This document shows positions 18,863 to 26,197 of a stretch of DNA of 64,000 bases, piece by piece; positions within the stretch are counted from its first letter, which is position 1; each line of letters begins with the position of its first letter. A program made the translations under genes and the position numbers. This DNA comes from UBA8941 sp963780545 (GTDB taxonomy: Archaea; Thermoproteota; Bathyarchaeia; TCS64). Location: positions 1-64,000 of the forward strand of contig CAWACK010000009.1 in assembly GCA_963780545.1 (NCBI GenBank), read 5' to 3'. A model generated the notes under the pieces. That model did no database searches. It saw only the letters and a program-made list of their open reading frames with translations, and was not told the DNA's origin.

Positions 18863-19933
18863 TTACTCGTGCTGAGGCTCACTCACGGGTCCTTGATTGG
18901 CTGGTGTAGAAGACTCAAGTACTCCAGGTGTTGGCTCGACTTGAGGTTCTCCGGGTGGTGCGCCCCTTATTCTCCTATGTAGGGAATCGAAGGGTTCCCA
19001 CCCCCTCCTCTTAGCGTATAACGTCACCACGAAGATTACGACGCCTGGTATCAATGACCTCAGGACCGAGCCGAAGACGTCGTCAAAGGCGGGTTGCTCC
19101 TGCATCAGCAGCCAGTTAATCGGAACGGTGCTTCCGGACTGAAACCACCACATGCTCGGGGTGATACCGGTCGTCCACCAGACAACGTCGCAGGCTATCG
19201 GCACCATGATGAGGACGATGTGGTATAGCCACAGCATGACCCCGGTGTCGTCGTCGTGGAACGCGAGTGGTGTCAGGAAACAGGCTAGGTACCATGCGGC
19301 GATGGCGAAAATCTCGAGTGCGAGGTGGTTATCTGGGATGAACCAGAAACTGATGACGATTGCAAATGGCACCACCAACGGGATCAAGGCCCAGAGGGGG
19401 AACTTGCCTGCACCCGCCTTCTTCTTTGGTAGGAAATAGTCTATGAAGAACGCCAGAGCCATGAAGCCGATGACTAGCTCGAATCCCCTCGCCGTCTTTA
19501 TGAAGAGGCTGAAGTAGCCGATCAAGGGTATGTGACCGACGACGAAACCCATGACGTTGGAGGAGGGTACAGGTGTCCCGTCGGAGATTGCGTTGTTGTC
19601 CCCTTTCGTCACGAAGCTTATGCTCCCATTAGCCTCTATCTTCTGGATGGCGCGATGCACAATGTACTCGTCGCTCGTCCCCGGCCTGATGAAGACGATG
19701 ATATCCCCGATTGGCGGGGGCCCCACCGGCATCGTGTTGATGTCCGGTATCTTAGCGACGACTATGTAGTCGCCTACCCCTAGCGTCGGCACCATGCTCT
19801 GGCTGACGACAACCATCATCGGGTACTCGGTTCCTAGAAACCCCTTGAGTATGTAGCTGCCTCCGAAGAAAACTAAAAGGAGTATGGCGAAGGCGGCGCC
19901 GTACTTTATAATCTCCCTATATTTGGGGTCCAA
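18863..19933 (-). CDS. Archaeal signal peptidase I with extra C-terminal membrane domain
   Basis: A 356-residue membrane protein. Residues 1-150 are a Sec11-type signal peptidase: an N-terminal helix AAFAILLLVFFGG, the nucleophile Ser in VVVSQSMVPTL, the His in YIVHRAIQ and the Asp in VTKGDNNAISD, so the archaeal/eukaryotic Ser-His-Asp set. It removes signal peptides outside the membrane. Residues about 160-315 add at least four more helices (for example WALIPLVVPFAIVISFWFI), an extension absent from ordinary Sec11, followed by a Pro/Glu-rich tail. The start is TTG 19933. It stands alone on the minus strand, upstream of nothing obvious. Confidence 0.85.
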   Translation of the reverse strand: MDPKYREIIKYGAAFAILLLVFFGGSYILKGFLGTEYPMMVVVSQSMVPTLGVGDYIVVAKIPDINTMPVGPPPIGDIIVFIRPGTSDEYIVHRAIQKIEANGSISFVTKGDNNAISDGTPVPSSNVMGFVVGHIPLIGYFSLFIKTARGFELVIGFMALAFFIDYFLPKKKAGAGKFPLWALIPLVVPFAIVISFWFIPDNHLALEIFAIAAWYLACFLTPLAFHDDDTGVMLWLYHIVLIMVPIACDVVWWTTGITPSMWWFQSGSTVPINWLLMQEQPAFDDVFGSVLRSLIPGVVIFVVTLYAKRRGWEPFDSLHRRIRGAPPGEPQVEPTPGVLESSTPANQGPVSEPQHE

Positions 19934-19960
19934 CTTATTACCCCCTAACGGGCCTTTCGG

Positions 19961-20314
19961 CTAATCAGCCTTTCGGGGGGTAAGCCAAGATGTGAGATCC
20001 TGGCAGCTAACGGGATCCCTTTGGCCGCTCTCGAAGCACTTGTCTATGTCCGCACAAATCATGCATGGGCACCCCTGAATCGAATCCATGGTTACAAACT
20101 CACGTTTACTGAACAACTTGAAGCTCCACCTTCCACCGTGTAATACCTTGCGCCGCTCTACTGAACCTTTCTCCTCAAACCTTAGGGCGAGTCTAGATCC
20201 CTCTCTGCTGCTGACGCCGAGTTTCTTCCAGAGCTCGCTCTGCATTATCCCCTCGTCGCCGGCTTCGAATATTATCTTTATCGCCCGCTGCTCGAGGCTG
20301 TTTTTATGGGACAT
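19961..20314 (-). CDS. TFE-beta / RPC34-like winged-helix Fe-S protein
   Basis: A 117-residue protein with one winged-helix domain (ALEQ region, IIFEAGDEGIMQSELWKKLGV) and a C-terminal cysteine motif: CMICADIDKC, then ten residues to SC and DLTSWL. The pattern C-x2-C-x5-C-x10-C-x5-WL matches the 4Fe-4S domain of eukaryotic RPC34/hRPC39 and archaeal TFE-beta, which helps open the promoter at RNA polymerase. ATG 20314 is preferred, with GGTGGGA just upstream; GTG 20326 is directly after the TBP stop. Co-directional contact with the TBP gene supports a basal transcription role. Another Lrp-like wHTH regulator is the alternative. Confidence 0.65.
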   Translation of the reverse strand: MSHKNSLEQRAIKIIFEAGDEGIMQSELWKKLGVSSREGSRLALRFEEKGSVERRKVLHGGRWSFKLFSKREFVTMDSIQGCPCMICADIDKCFESGQRDPVSCQDLTSWLTPRKAD

Positions 20315-20326
20315 TTTTAGTCCCAC

Positions 20327-20950
20327 CTATTCTTCGTAGTAAATTAGGTCGTAGTCCTCAAGGATGCCGTGAAGCTTCTCAACCGCCTCACGCACCATGT
20401 CCTCGTGCTTTGCGCCGGTGCAGACGAGTTTACCGCTTGCGAAGAGGAGCATGACGACCTTCGGCTCCCCCATCCTGAATATGAGGCCTGGGAACTGCTC
20501 GGGTTCATACATGACGTTGTCCATGATGTCCGCGGCAGTCTCCAGGTCGATCTTACCATGGAGGTTAGCTGAGGCGACGATGTTCTGGATCACGATCTTC
20601 GGCTTACCGAGGATGATGATGCCGTTCGTCTTCAACTCGCGAACTACCTTCTTGACAGCGCTTCGAGCCTGCTTCTCCGACTTTGCACCGGTGCAGACCA
20701 TCTTACCGCTTCCGAAGATGAGGGTCGCCGTCTTCGGCCGCTTAAGCCTGAAGACGAGTCCAGGAAACTGCTTGGGTCGATACTCGACGTTCCTGAAAAC
20801 CTTCATGATGGCTAGGAGATCTATCTTCTGGTCGAGGGTCGCCGAGGCGACGACGTTCTCTATGCTTATATGTAGGTCCTTCTTCTCAGCAACTTCCTTG
20901 CTGACTACAGGTAATACTTCCTTCTCAGCCAATTGATATTCACCATACAC
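20327..20950 (-). CDS. tbp: TATA-binding protein
   Basis: TBP binds the box A promoter element and recruits TFB and RNA polymerase. The 207-residue product shows the two direct repeats of the saddle fold: IENVVASATLDQKIDLLAI ... FPGLVFRLKRPKTATLIFGSGKMVCTGAKS and IQNIVASANLHGKIDLETA ... FPGLIFRMGEPKVVMLLFASGKLVCTGAKH. An acidic C-terminus, ILEDYDLIYYEE, is common in archaeal TBPs. A 20-residue N-terminal extension, partly acidic, precedes the first repeat. The gene at 20957 lies 6 bp upstream and the TFE-beta-like gene follows immediately, so all three are probably one operon. Confidence 0.96.
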   Translation of the reverse strand: MYGEYQLAEKEVLPVVSKEVAEKKDLHISIENVVASATLDQKIDLLAIMKVFRNVEYRPKQFPGLVFRLKRPKTATLIFGSGKMVCTGAKSEKQARSAVKKVVRELKTNGIIILGKPKIVIQNIVASANLHGKIDLETAADIMDNVMYEPEQFPGLIFRMGEPKVVMLLFASGKLVCTGAKHEDMVREAVEKLHGILEDYDLIYYEE

Positions 20951-20956
20951 CCATGA

Positions 20957-21283
20957 TTAGAGGTCATCCAGCTTGCTCAGCAGCTCCTCCGGCAACAGAT
21001 CCTGTTTAACTATCTCCACGATCGGGAAGCTACTAACATTTGGCTCATGCTGCATCTTATCAGATGAACCGATCTCGCCGCTGTACCCATTATAAGTGAT
21101 GAAGCTACCCTTGATCTGCTCCTTCTCCTTAACAAAGTACAAGAACATCTCATGGAGAGTTCCACCGACGAGGAAGTAAAGATGAGAACTGCCATTCTCC
21201 AGATGTTGGACAACTCCACTGGAAGGCGAGGATGCAACAAGCATTATCAGGTCCCTGACGGACCGAAGTTGAACGAACTTCAT
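20957..21283 (-). CDS. Hypothetical protein, first gene of the tbp operon
   Basis: A 108-residue soluble protein starting MKFVQLRSVRDLIMLVASSP. Its middle, LYFLVGGTLHEMFLYFVKEKEQIKG, alternates strand-like and charged pieces; no cysteine pair or helix-turn-helix is visible. I do not recognise it. It ends 6 bp before the TBP start and has an A+T-rich leader upstream (about 21300-21400), so it probably carries the promoter of the tbp operon. Its position implies co-expression with TBP and nothing more. Confidence 0.65.
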   Translation of the reverse strand: MKFVQLRSVRDLIMLVASSPSSGVVQHLENGSSHLYFLVGGTLHEMFLYFVKEKEQIKGSFITYNGYSGEIGSSDKMQHEPNVSSFPIVEIVKQDLLPEELLSKLDDL

Positions 21284-21580
21284 GGCGTTACCTTATAAAG
21301 GGTATATTCAAGTATATAAATAGTTTAAATAGCAACTCGACATTATCTCTTTATAAAGAAATTTTTAATTTAGATTAATTTCATCTAATGAAAATAACTA
21401 TTTTTGATAAATGGAAACAAAACTGTATTCTTTCTGAAGGTTAGTTCGTCTCCTTTACTCATTGAAACATTGAGAATTAGTTAAATTCATGCCTAAAACA
21501 TGAAAACCATTCTCTTAAAACTATCAATTTTTAACTCAAAACGAAAGTAATCTCCGATTACACGGGCAATACCTCAAAAC
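21284..21580. other. A+T-rich divergent promoter region
   Basis: Roughly 300 bp separating the tbp operon (minus) from the CxxC-x17-CxxC gene (plus). It is far richer in A+T than its surroundings and contains several box-A-like words, for example TATATAAATAGTTTAAAT at 21314-21331. No reading frame is supportable. It most likely holds the promoters of both flanking units. Confidence 0.5.
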
Positions 21581-21666
21581 ATATGTTTAATTATGTGGGG
21601 TGTGGTCGCTTACGTGTATATTGGGAGCCTTGCGGTGACCGTTATACGAAACAAGGAGTGATTGAA

Positions 21667-21837
21667 ATGGGTTATAGAGAAAGGCGTAGCAGCTTCAACA
21701 GTGGGCCGCGTGAGATGCATAAGGTTACTTGCTCTGACTGCGGTAAGGAGACTGAGGTCCCCTTTAAGCCGACGGAGGGTCGTCCGGTTTACTGTCAGGA
21801 GTGCTTCGCTAAGCATAGGCCACCGAGAAGGTTTTGA
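21667..21837 (+). CDS. Small CxxC-x17-CxxC zinc-ribbon protein
   Basis: A 56-residue protein whose core is CSDCGKETEVPFKPTEGRPV followed by YCQEC. The spacing is exactly CxxC-x17-CxxC, the family named for that pattern, which is expected to bind zinc and probably RNA. I chose ATG 21667, with GGAG and an 8-base gap before it, over upstream starts that would add unlike sequence. The same motif ends the DEAD-box helicase at 34830-36137 in this window. Such small basic proteins are common companions of RNA helicases; the partnership is inference. Confidence 0.8.
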   Translation: MGYRERRSSFNSGPREMHKVTCSDCGKETEVPFKPTEGRPVYCQECFAKHRPPRRF

Positions 21838-22056
21838 GCCGTAAAGTGAGCCGACTCGCGGGTGGATCCCGCGCAGAAACGTTTTTTTTAACATTATTTT
21901 TTAGTCACAGATTATATTACCTAAAGTTAAAAAAATGATCTAGACCCAGAACCCCGTCGATCTATCAACGTGAGAGGCCAATATTACTCAAAGACAACTA
22001 AAGACAGTAGCCGACTGTGACACCTTTATTAGATAGCCCCTTTTCCCTTCAGAAAC

Positions 22057-22500
22057 ATGAATACCGCTGATCTTCTCGCTGTGCTCCAGACCTCGTTGGC
22101 ACCCTGTGTACTCATCTCAGGAGTAGGGCTGTTGCTTCTCTCCATGACCAACAGGATTGGCCGACCAATCGACAGGATCAGAGCCCTCGCAGGCGAGCTT
22201 AAGCAGGCGGAGGGTGAACAGAAGCGTGTCCTCCTTGAAGAAATTGACATTCTCTACAGGCGCGCTAGGCTCCTACAGGTAGCTGTGACGTTCAGCATCC
22301 TTAGCATCTTCTTCGTTTCAACGATCATACTAGCACTATTCATTACAGCGACTTTCGGCGCAGGCCTCGAGGGTCTCATCGAGATACTATTCTCGGCGAG
22401 CCTCATCAGCCTCGTCATCTCTCTCGCCCTCTTCGTATGGGATATCCAGCTTGGTCTCAACTCGTTGAGGATCGAGATTAACCGCTGGAAACCAAAATAG
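22057..22500 (+). CDS. DUF2721 family membrane protein
   Basis: A 147-residue protein with three predicted helices: LLAVLQTSLAPCVLISGVGLLLLS, then a conserved cytoplasmic piece NRIGRPIDRIRALAGELKQAE, then LQVAVTFSILSIFFVSTIILALFI and LFSASLISLVISLALFVWDI. TNRxGRxIDRxRxL between the first two helices is the DUF2721 hallmark. Function is unknown in all organisms. The ATG at 22057 sits about 30 bp after ACCTTTATTAGATAG, a plausible box A. Confidence 0.8.
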   Translation: MNTADLLAVLQTSLAPCVLISGVGLLLLSMTNRIGRPIDRIRALAGELKQAEGEQKRVLLEEIDILYRRARLLQVAVTFSILSIFFVSTIILALFITATFGAGLEGLIEILFSASLISLVISLALFVWDIQLGLNSLRIEINRWKPK

Positions 22501-22634
22501 GCGCTCGGTCTATAGGCAAAAACATTATCTAAAAATCGACATGAGCCGCTGATTAAGATTCACGGATAGGAATAATCAACTTATCGTCATCAGGAACCGC
22601 AGTCGAAATCGAATTAGAGGCATAAAACTAGCCA

Positions 22635-23168
22635 CTAGCTAGTTTTTTGCTGAATTTCCATCTTCACCTCTGCGAAGAACTCCTTCTTCGCCTTGCAGAT
22701 AGGACAGATATAGGGGGCATCATCACGGAAGACGACATAACCACACTGCCTGCAATACCAGAGCTTCCTACTCGTAAATTGTGAGGCGCTTGTGATTGTT
22801 GTTTGTGATTGTTCCATTGGCTTCGCAGCGGCCTCTGGGAACATCTTCTCCGTTGGCCGTCTCTCCGGGATAGGCTTGATCTCCTTGGAGTCGAATGTCT
22901 TCTGGTCGAGAAATAGGCAGCAGTAGCAAGCGCCAAACTCGGCGACGTCTGGGTCCCTATAATCGCATGGGCAGATGATGTCGCGGTCCTGCTCATAGAC
23001 GCCGGTGGCTGCCCTACATGGGCACGATGGGTATCCGTAGCGCTCCTCGTTGGTTTTTAAGCCTTCTAGGAGGTCCTGGAGGAACTTCGGGTCGGGGGTG
23101 AGATAGTAGCCCCTGCTCTTTGCGTCGGTTTCGGCCCGCTGCCTGACCTTATCGATTGTTATGCTCAT
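22635..23168 (-). CDS. Ferredoxin:thioredoxin reductase catalytic subunit fused to rubredoxin
   Basis: A 177-residue redox protein. Residues about 35-90 are the FTR catalytic chain: YGYPSCPCR ... IICPCDYRDPDVAEFGACYC holds the CPC, CPC and CYC cysteines that bind the 4Fe-4S cluster and form the active disulfide. After a linker, residues about 135-170 are a rubredoxin-like domain, LWYCRQCGYVVF and YICPICKA. The enzyme passes electrons from ferredoxin or rubredoxin to a thioredoxin or glutaredoxin. Its ATG overlaps the stop of the glutaredoxin-like gene by 4 bp, so the two are one operon and likely partners. Confidence 0.88.
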   Translation of the reverse strand: MSITIDKVRQRAETDAKSRGYYLTPDPKFLQDLLEGLKTNEERYGYPSCPCRAATGVYEQDRDIICPCDYRDPDVAEFGACYCCLFLDQKTFDSKEIKPIPERRPTEKMFPEAAAKPMEQSQTTITSASQFTSRKLWYCRQCGYVVFRDDAPYICPICKAKKEFFAEVKMEIQQKTS

Positions 23169-23449
23169 AGTCCCAGTGCGCCTAGAATCTTCTCTTGCTG
23201 GTATCCGCTTATGAGTTCCTTGTCGTCGATGATTATGATTGGGAAGCCGAGGGGTGCATTCCTTTTGTGTAGGTCCTCGATGGCGGCTTTGCGCTCCTCT
23301 GCCTTGAGTGTGTCGACGTCTAGGTACTCGAAGGCAATGCCTTTTTCTCTGAGGAGTTCCTTTGTCTTCTTACACCAACCACATGTGCTTAGGGTGTATA
23401 GGAAGACCTTGTGGTTGTTCTTGGTTCCTTCAATCTTTGTAATGGGCAA
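23165..23449 (-). CDS. Glutaredoxin-like protein
   Basis: A 94-residue thioredoxin-fold protein with the active site TLSTCGWCKKTKELL (CGWC), the cis-proline region GFPIIII and the C-terminal SGYQQEKI that lines the substrate groove. The CGWC pair suggests a dithiol reductase. A four-base overlap with the FTR gene downstream predicts that the FTR-rubredoxin protein reduces this one. A 12-residue N-terminal stretch precedes the first strand, KVFLYTLS; a later start is possible but no better codon is visible. Confidence 0.88.
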   Translation of the reverse strand: MPITKIEGTKNNHKVFLYTLSTCGWCKKTKELLREKGIAFEYLDVDTLKAEERKAAIEDLHKRNAPLGFPIIIIDDKELISGYQQEKILGALGL

Positions 23450-23622
23450 CGGGATAACTCTCCTTCGATTTAGTTTTCGCTCTGCGTCGAATATAAAATA
23501 GTGGTTTGATCTATTAGTGTCATTTATTGTTCCTACTATCCAACTCTATTCGTTTACCTTTTCTTAGGTTGAGTATTTGGCATATGCAACGCATTAACTT
23601 GGCTGAGAATAAGTTGGGTCCC

Positions 23623-23901
23623 TCAGACTGATGCAGGGTTGACTTTTACTATTCTCTTCCTCAGGATTGATGAACAAACTATGACCCAGTAGCTGTAGTT
23701 AGGGAGGGTGAGGGCGAAGCTAAGCCAGTAACCTTGTTGAAAATAATATGCGAGGGCGAGTCCTATGGCGAGGACGATGAGTATCGTGCCTGTGAGGTTG
23801 TAGCCCCTGAGTACCTTCCTGTCCTTGTAGGCGGTGTAGAGCATTAGGAAGCCACTGGCGAAGAGGAAGAGGTTTCCGGCATCGAGAAGGAAAGTGTCCA
23901 T
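23623..23901 (-). CDS. Small membrane protein, unknown
   Basis: A 92-residue protein with three probable helices: LFLFASGFLMLYTAY, LTGTILIVLAIGLALAYYF and LSFALTLPNYSYWVIVCSS, ending in a basic tail RKRIVKVN. The pattern resembles SemiSWEET/PQ-loop-size proteins, but the PQ motif is not clear, so I leave it unassigned. The gene stands alone between the glutaredoxin operon and the methylase gene. Confidence 0.55.
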   Translation of the reverse strand: MDTFLLDAGNLFLFASGFLMLYTAYKDRKVLRGYNLTGTILIVLAIGLALAYYFQQGYWLSFALTLPNYSYWVIVCSSILRKRIVKVNPASV

Positions 23902-24058
23902 GATATTCTTTTCGGGTTACAACTAATAACGGTTGAGAGGCTACCTCTGAAGCTATTGAGCCCCGTACATTCGATGTATCTGATGTTTTATTCTAGTATT
24001 ATTTATATGCTACCGTTTTTACTTTTAGAACTAATTTTCTAGCTTGCCTTAGGAGGCC

Positions 24059-24868
24059 TCACTTTCCCTCAATATTGGTAACTATGATCTCCTTAACGGG
24101 ACCACGAGCTGTGGTCTTTGTGTTTATTGAGCGGTTAGCTCGAACCGTACTGACCCTGAATTTCTTATAGAGTTTCCTTACTGGGTCGCTGTCGCTTAGG
24201 ACGAAGAACACATGACGAGCATCGAGTTCCCTAATGGTTTCGCTCAGCCTTACCTGCTCTGTCCAAGGAAATCCTATGGGGCTGTAGGCGTTGAAGTTGG
24301 CGGTTCTGCTCACAGGCTCGTAGGGTGGGTCGAGGTAGACGAGGTCACCCTCTTCCACGATGTCGAGGAGATAGGCGAAGTCCTCGTTTCTAATCTCTAC
24401 TCGTTTTAGAGTCTCACTCGCCTCACGTATGTCGTCTTCAGGGGCGATGGTTGGGTTCTTATATCTACCGAAGGGAACGTTAAACAAACCCCTGCGGTTA
24501 ACCCTGTAGAGGCCATTATATCCGGTTTTATTGAGGTAGAGGAGGATGGCGGCATCTTCTACGGAGTTGAGTCCTCCTGAGTTGAATCTGTCCCGGAGCC
24601 GGTAATAGATCTCTTTATTGTAGAAATACTTCCCTGCCTCAGCGATCAACTTTTCGGGATTGTCTCTTACAACCCTGTAGAAGTTTATGAGATGGAGATT
24701 CACGTCGTTGACGGTCCCTTTCCTGGGTTTGACTGTGAAGAAGATGGCTCCGCCTCCGAGGAAGGGCTCGTGATAAGCCCTCTCCTCATAGCCTTGGGGA
24801 AACGTGGATAGGATGGTAGTAACGAGGCTCCGCTTCCCGCCAGCCCATTTGAGGATGGATCCGGTCAT
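24059..24868 (-). CDS. D12-class DNA adenine-N6 methyltransferase, orphan
   Basis: A 269-residue Dam/DpnM-type methyltransferase. ILKWAGGKRSLV and the SAM-binding YHEPFLGGGAIFFTV are the N-terminal motifs, IYYRLRDRFN and LYLNKTGYNGLYRVN the recognition region, and LVYLDPPYEPVSRTANFNAY the catalytic DPPY. It adds a methyl group to adenine N6, commonly in GATC; the target here cannot be read. No restriction endonuclease gene is adjacent, so it may be a regulatory or repair methylase, or a leftover of a mobile element. Confidence 0.88.
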   Translation of the reverse strand: MTGSILKWAGGKRSLVTTILSTFPQGYEERAYHEPFLGGGAIFFTVKPRKGTVNDVNLHLINFYRVVRDNPEKLIAEAGKYFYNKEIYYRLRDRFNSGGLNSVEDAAILLYLNKTGYNGLYRVNRRGLFNVPFGRYKNPTIAPEDDIREASETLKRVEIRNEDFAYLLDIVEEGDLVYLDPPYEPVSRTANFNAYSPIGFPWTEQVRLSETIRELDARHVFFVLSDSDPVRKLYKKFRVSTVRANRSINTKTTARGPVKEIIVTNIEGK

Positions 24869-24955
24869 CGTATGTCAATTTCTGCTTCAGAGATTTAGAT
24901 CTTTACTGAAGCATCTAAGAAAGGGTCTTAAAGACCTATTTCGAACCTTTTAATC

Positions 24956-25219
24956 ATGAGACAAATATTCGGTGGTGTTCTCCTTGCTTTAGTTATGGTG
25001 GCTGCCCTCTTCGCTATGCTCTGGGGTTTCACTTACTCGGTACCCGATTTGGTTAGGATTAGCTACGGGATACCCATGAACTGGGGGATTAACACCCTCA
25101 ACACAATCGCGGGCCCCGTAAATAGGTGGAGTATCGACCTAATTGCCCTTACCCTCGATCTTGTATTCTGGTTCGCGACGCTGATCCTCGTTCAATTCCT
25201 AGTTTTTAGGCGGGGCTAA
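24956..25219 (+). CDS. Small two-helix membrane protein
   Basis: An 87-residue protein with helix 1 GGVLLALVMVAALFAMLWGF and helix 2 LIALTLDLVFWFATLILVQF, a 30-residue loop between them, and a basic end FRRG. I recognise no family. The ATG at 24956 is preceded by a purine-poor A+T leader. It is transcribed away from the methylase gene, so the 87 bp between 24869 and 24955 holds two divergent promoters. Confidence 0.6.
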   Translation: MRQIFGGVLLALVMVAALFAMLWGFTYSVPDLVRISYGIPMNWGINTLNTIAGPVNRWSIDLIALTLDLVFWFATLILVQFLVFRRG

Positions 25220-25296
25220 GAGCCCTCCTAATTCCCTATTCAATCTGCGACAAACCGAGAACGATTTATATTTCGATATAGAAAAATCGACCGAGG

Positions 25297-26193
25297 CTAG
25301 AAAATATCCTTGCCATCAATCGCCAAGAGCCTTGACCAGTTCTCAGTCGTCAAATCCTGAATCTTCGAGATCTCCTCATCCTTCAGATGCCTAAATCTAC
25401 CCTGCATCTTGAGCGCCTCGGAGACGGGCTTCAGCTCCCGTGGCTTGTATGTAAGCTTCATGTGGTGTCCATCGAGTATCTCATAAAGTGGCCATAGGCC
25501 AGACTCGACTGAGAGCCTAGCGATTTTGATAGTATCCTTGGGGTCTGTCCCCCAGCCAGTCGGGCATGGGCTGAAGATGTGCATATATCTGAAGCCTTTC
25601 AGTTCTTTGGAGTAGACGATCTTCGCTGTAAGGTCCTCTGGGTATGCAACGGAGGCTGTGGCAACGTATGGCACATGGTGCAGGGCGAGTATCATGGGGA
25701 CGTTCTTCTTCTCCGACGTCTTCCCCCTGCTCTTATTCGCTATCGGCGTTGTAGTCGTCTGCGCATGCTCGGGCGTGGCGCTGCTCCGCTGCCCACCCGT
25801 GTTCATATATGCTTCGTTGTCGTAGGTGAACCACATCACGTTCTCGTTTCTCTCCGCTGCCCCTGAGAGGCCCTGGAACCCGATATCTGCGGTTCCACCG
25901 TCTCCGATGAGGCCCGCGACGACGATGTCCTCACGTCCGATTATTTTATAGCCCCTCGATAGACCCGTCATGAAGGCGGCGGCTCCCTCGAAGGCTGGGC
26001 CGAAGAAGCTAGGTACACGTATGTTCATGAATCCTGGGGCGCATGAGGCGACCTCAACTCTGGCAGAGTTCCTGCCCAGAGCCTTGAAGATCAGTCTACC
26101 CACGATCGAACCGCCACACCCTTGGCATGCGGGGTTGCCGGACCACATGACCTCCTCCTCACGGAGATCCCGTATGCTCATTTTTTTACTCAT
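25297..26193 (-). CDS. porB: 2-oxoacid:ferredoxin oxidoreductase beta subunit (ThDP-binding)
   Basis: The beta chain of a pyruvate-type ferredoxin oxidoreductase, 298 residues. WSGNPACQGCGGSIVGRL holds the first two cluster cysteines; GLIGDGGTADIGFQGLSGAA and DNEAYMNTGGQRSS form the ThDP/Mg site. FSPCPTGW carries another cluster cysteine. The complex decarboxylates a 2-oxoacid with CoA to acyl-CoA, CO2 and reduced ferredoxin. It is the last gene of the porGD-A-B operon on the minus strand, 4 bp after porA. Pyruvate is the most likely substrate but not proven. Confidence 0.9.
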   Translation of the reverse strand: MSKKMSIRDLREEEVMWSGNPACQGCGGSIVGRLIFKALGRNSARVEVASCAPGFMNIRVPSFFGPAFEGAAAFMTGLSRGYKIIGREDIVVAGLIGDGGTADIGFQGLSGAAERNENVMWFTYDNEAYMNTGGQRSSATPEHAQTTTTPIANKSRGKTSEKKNVPMILALHHVPYVATASVAYPEDLTAKIVYSKELKGFRYMHIFSPCPTGWGTDPKDTIKIARLSVESGLWPLYEILDGHHMKLTYKPRELKPVSEALKMQGRFRHLKDEEISKIQDLTTENWSRLLAIDGKDIF

Positions 26194-26197
26194 ACAA

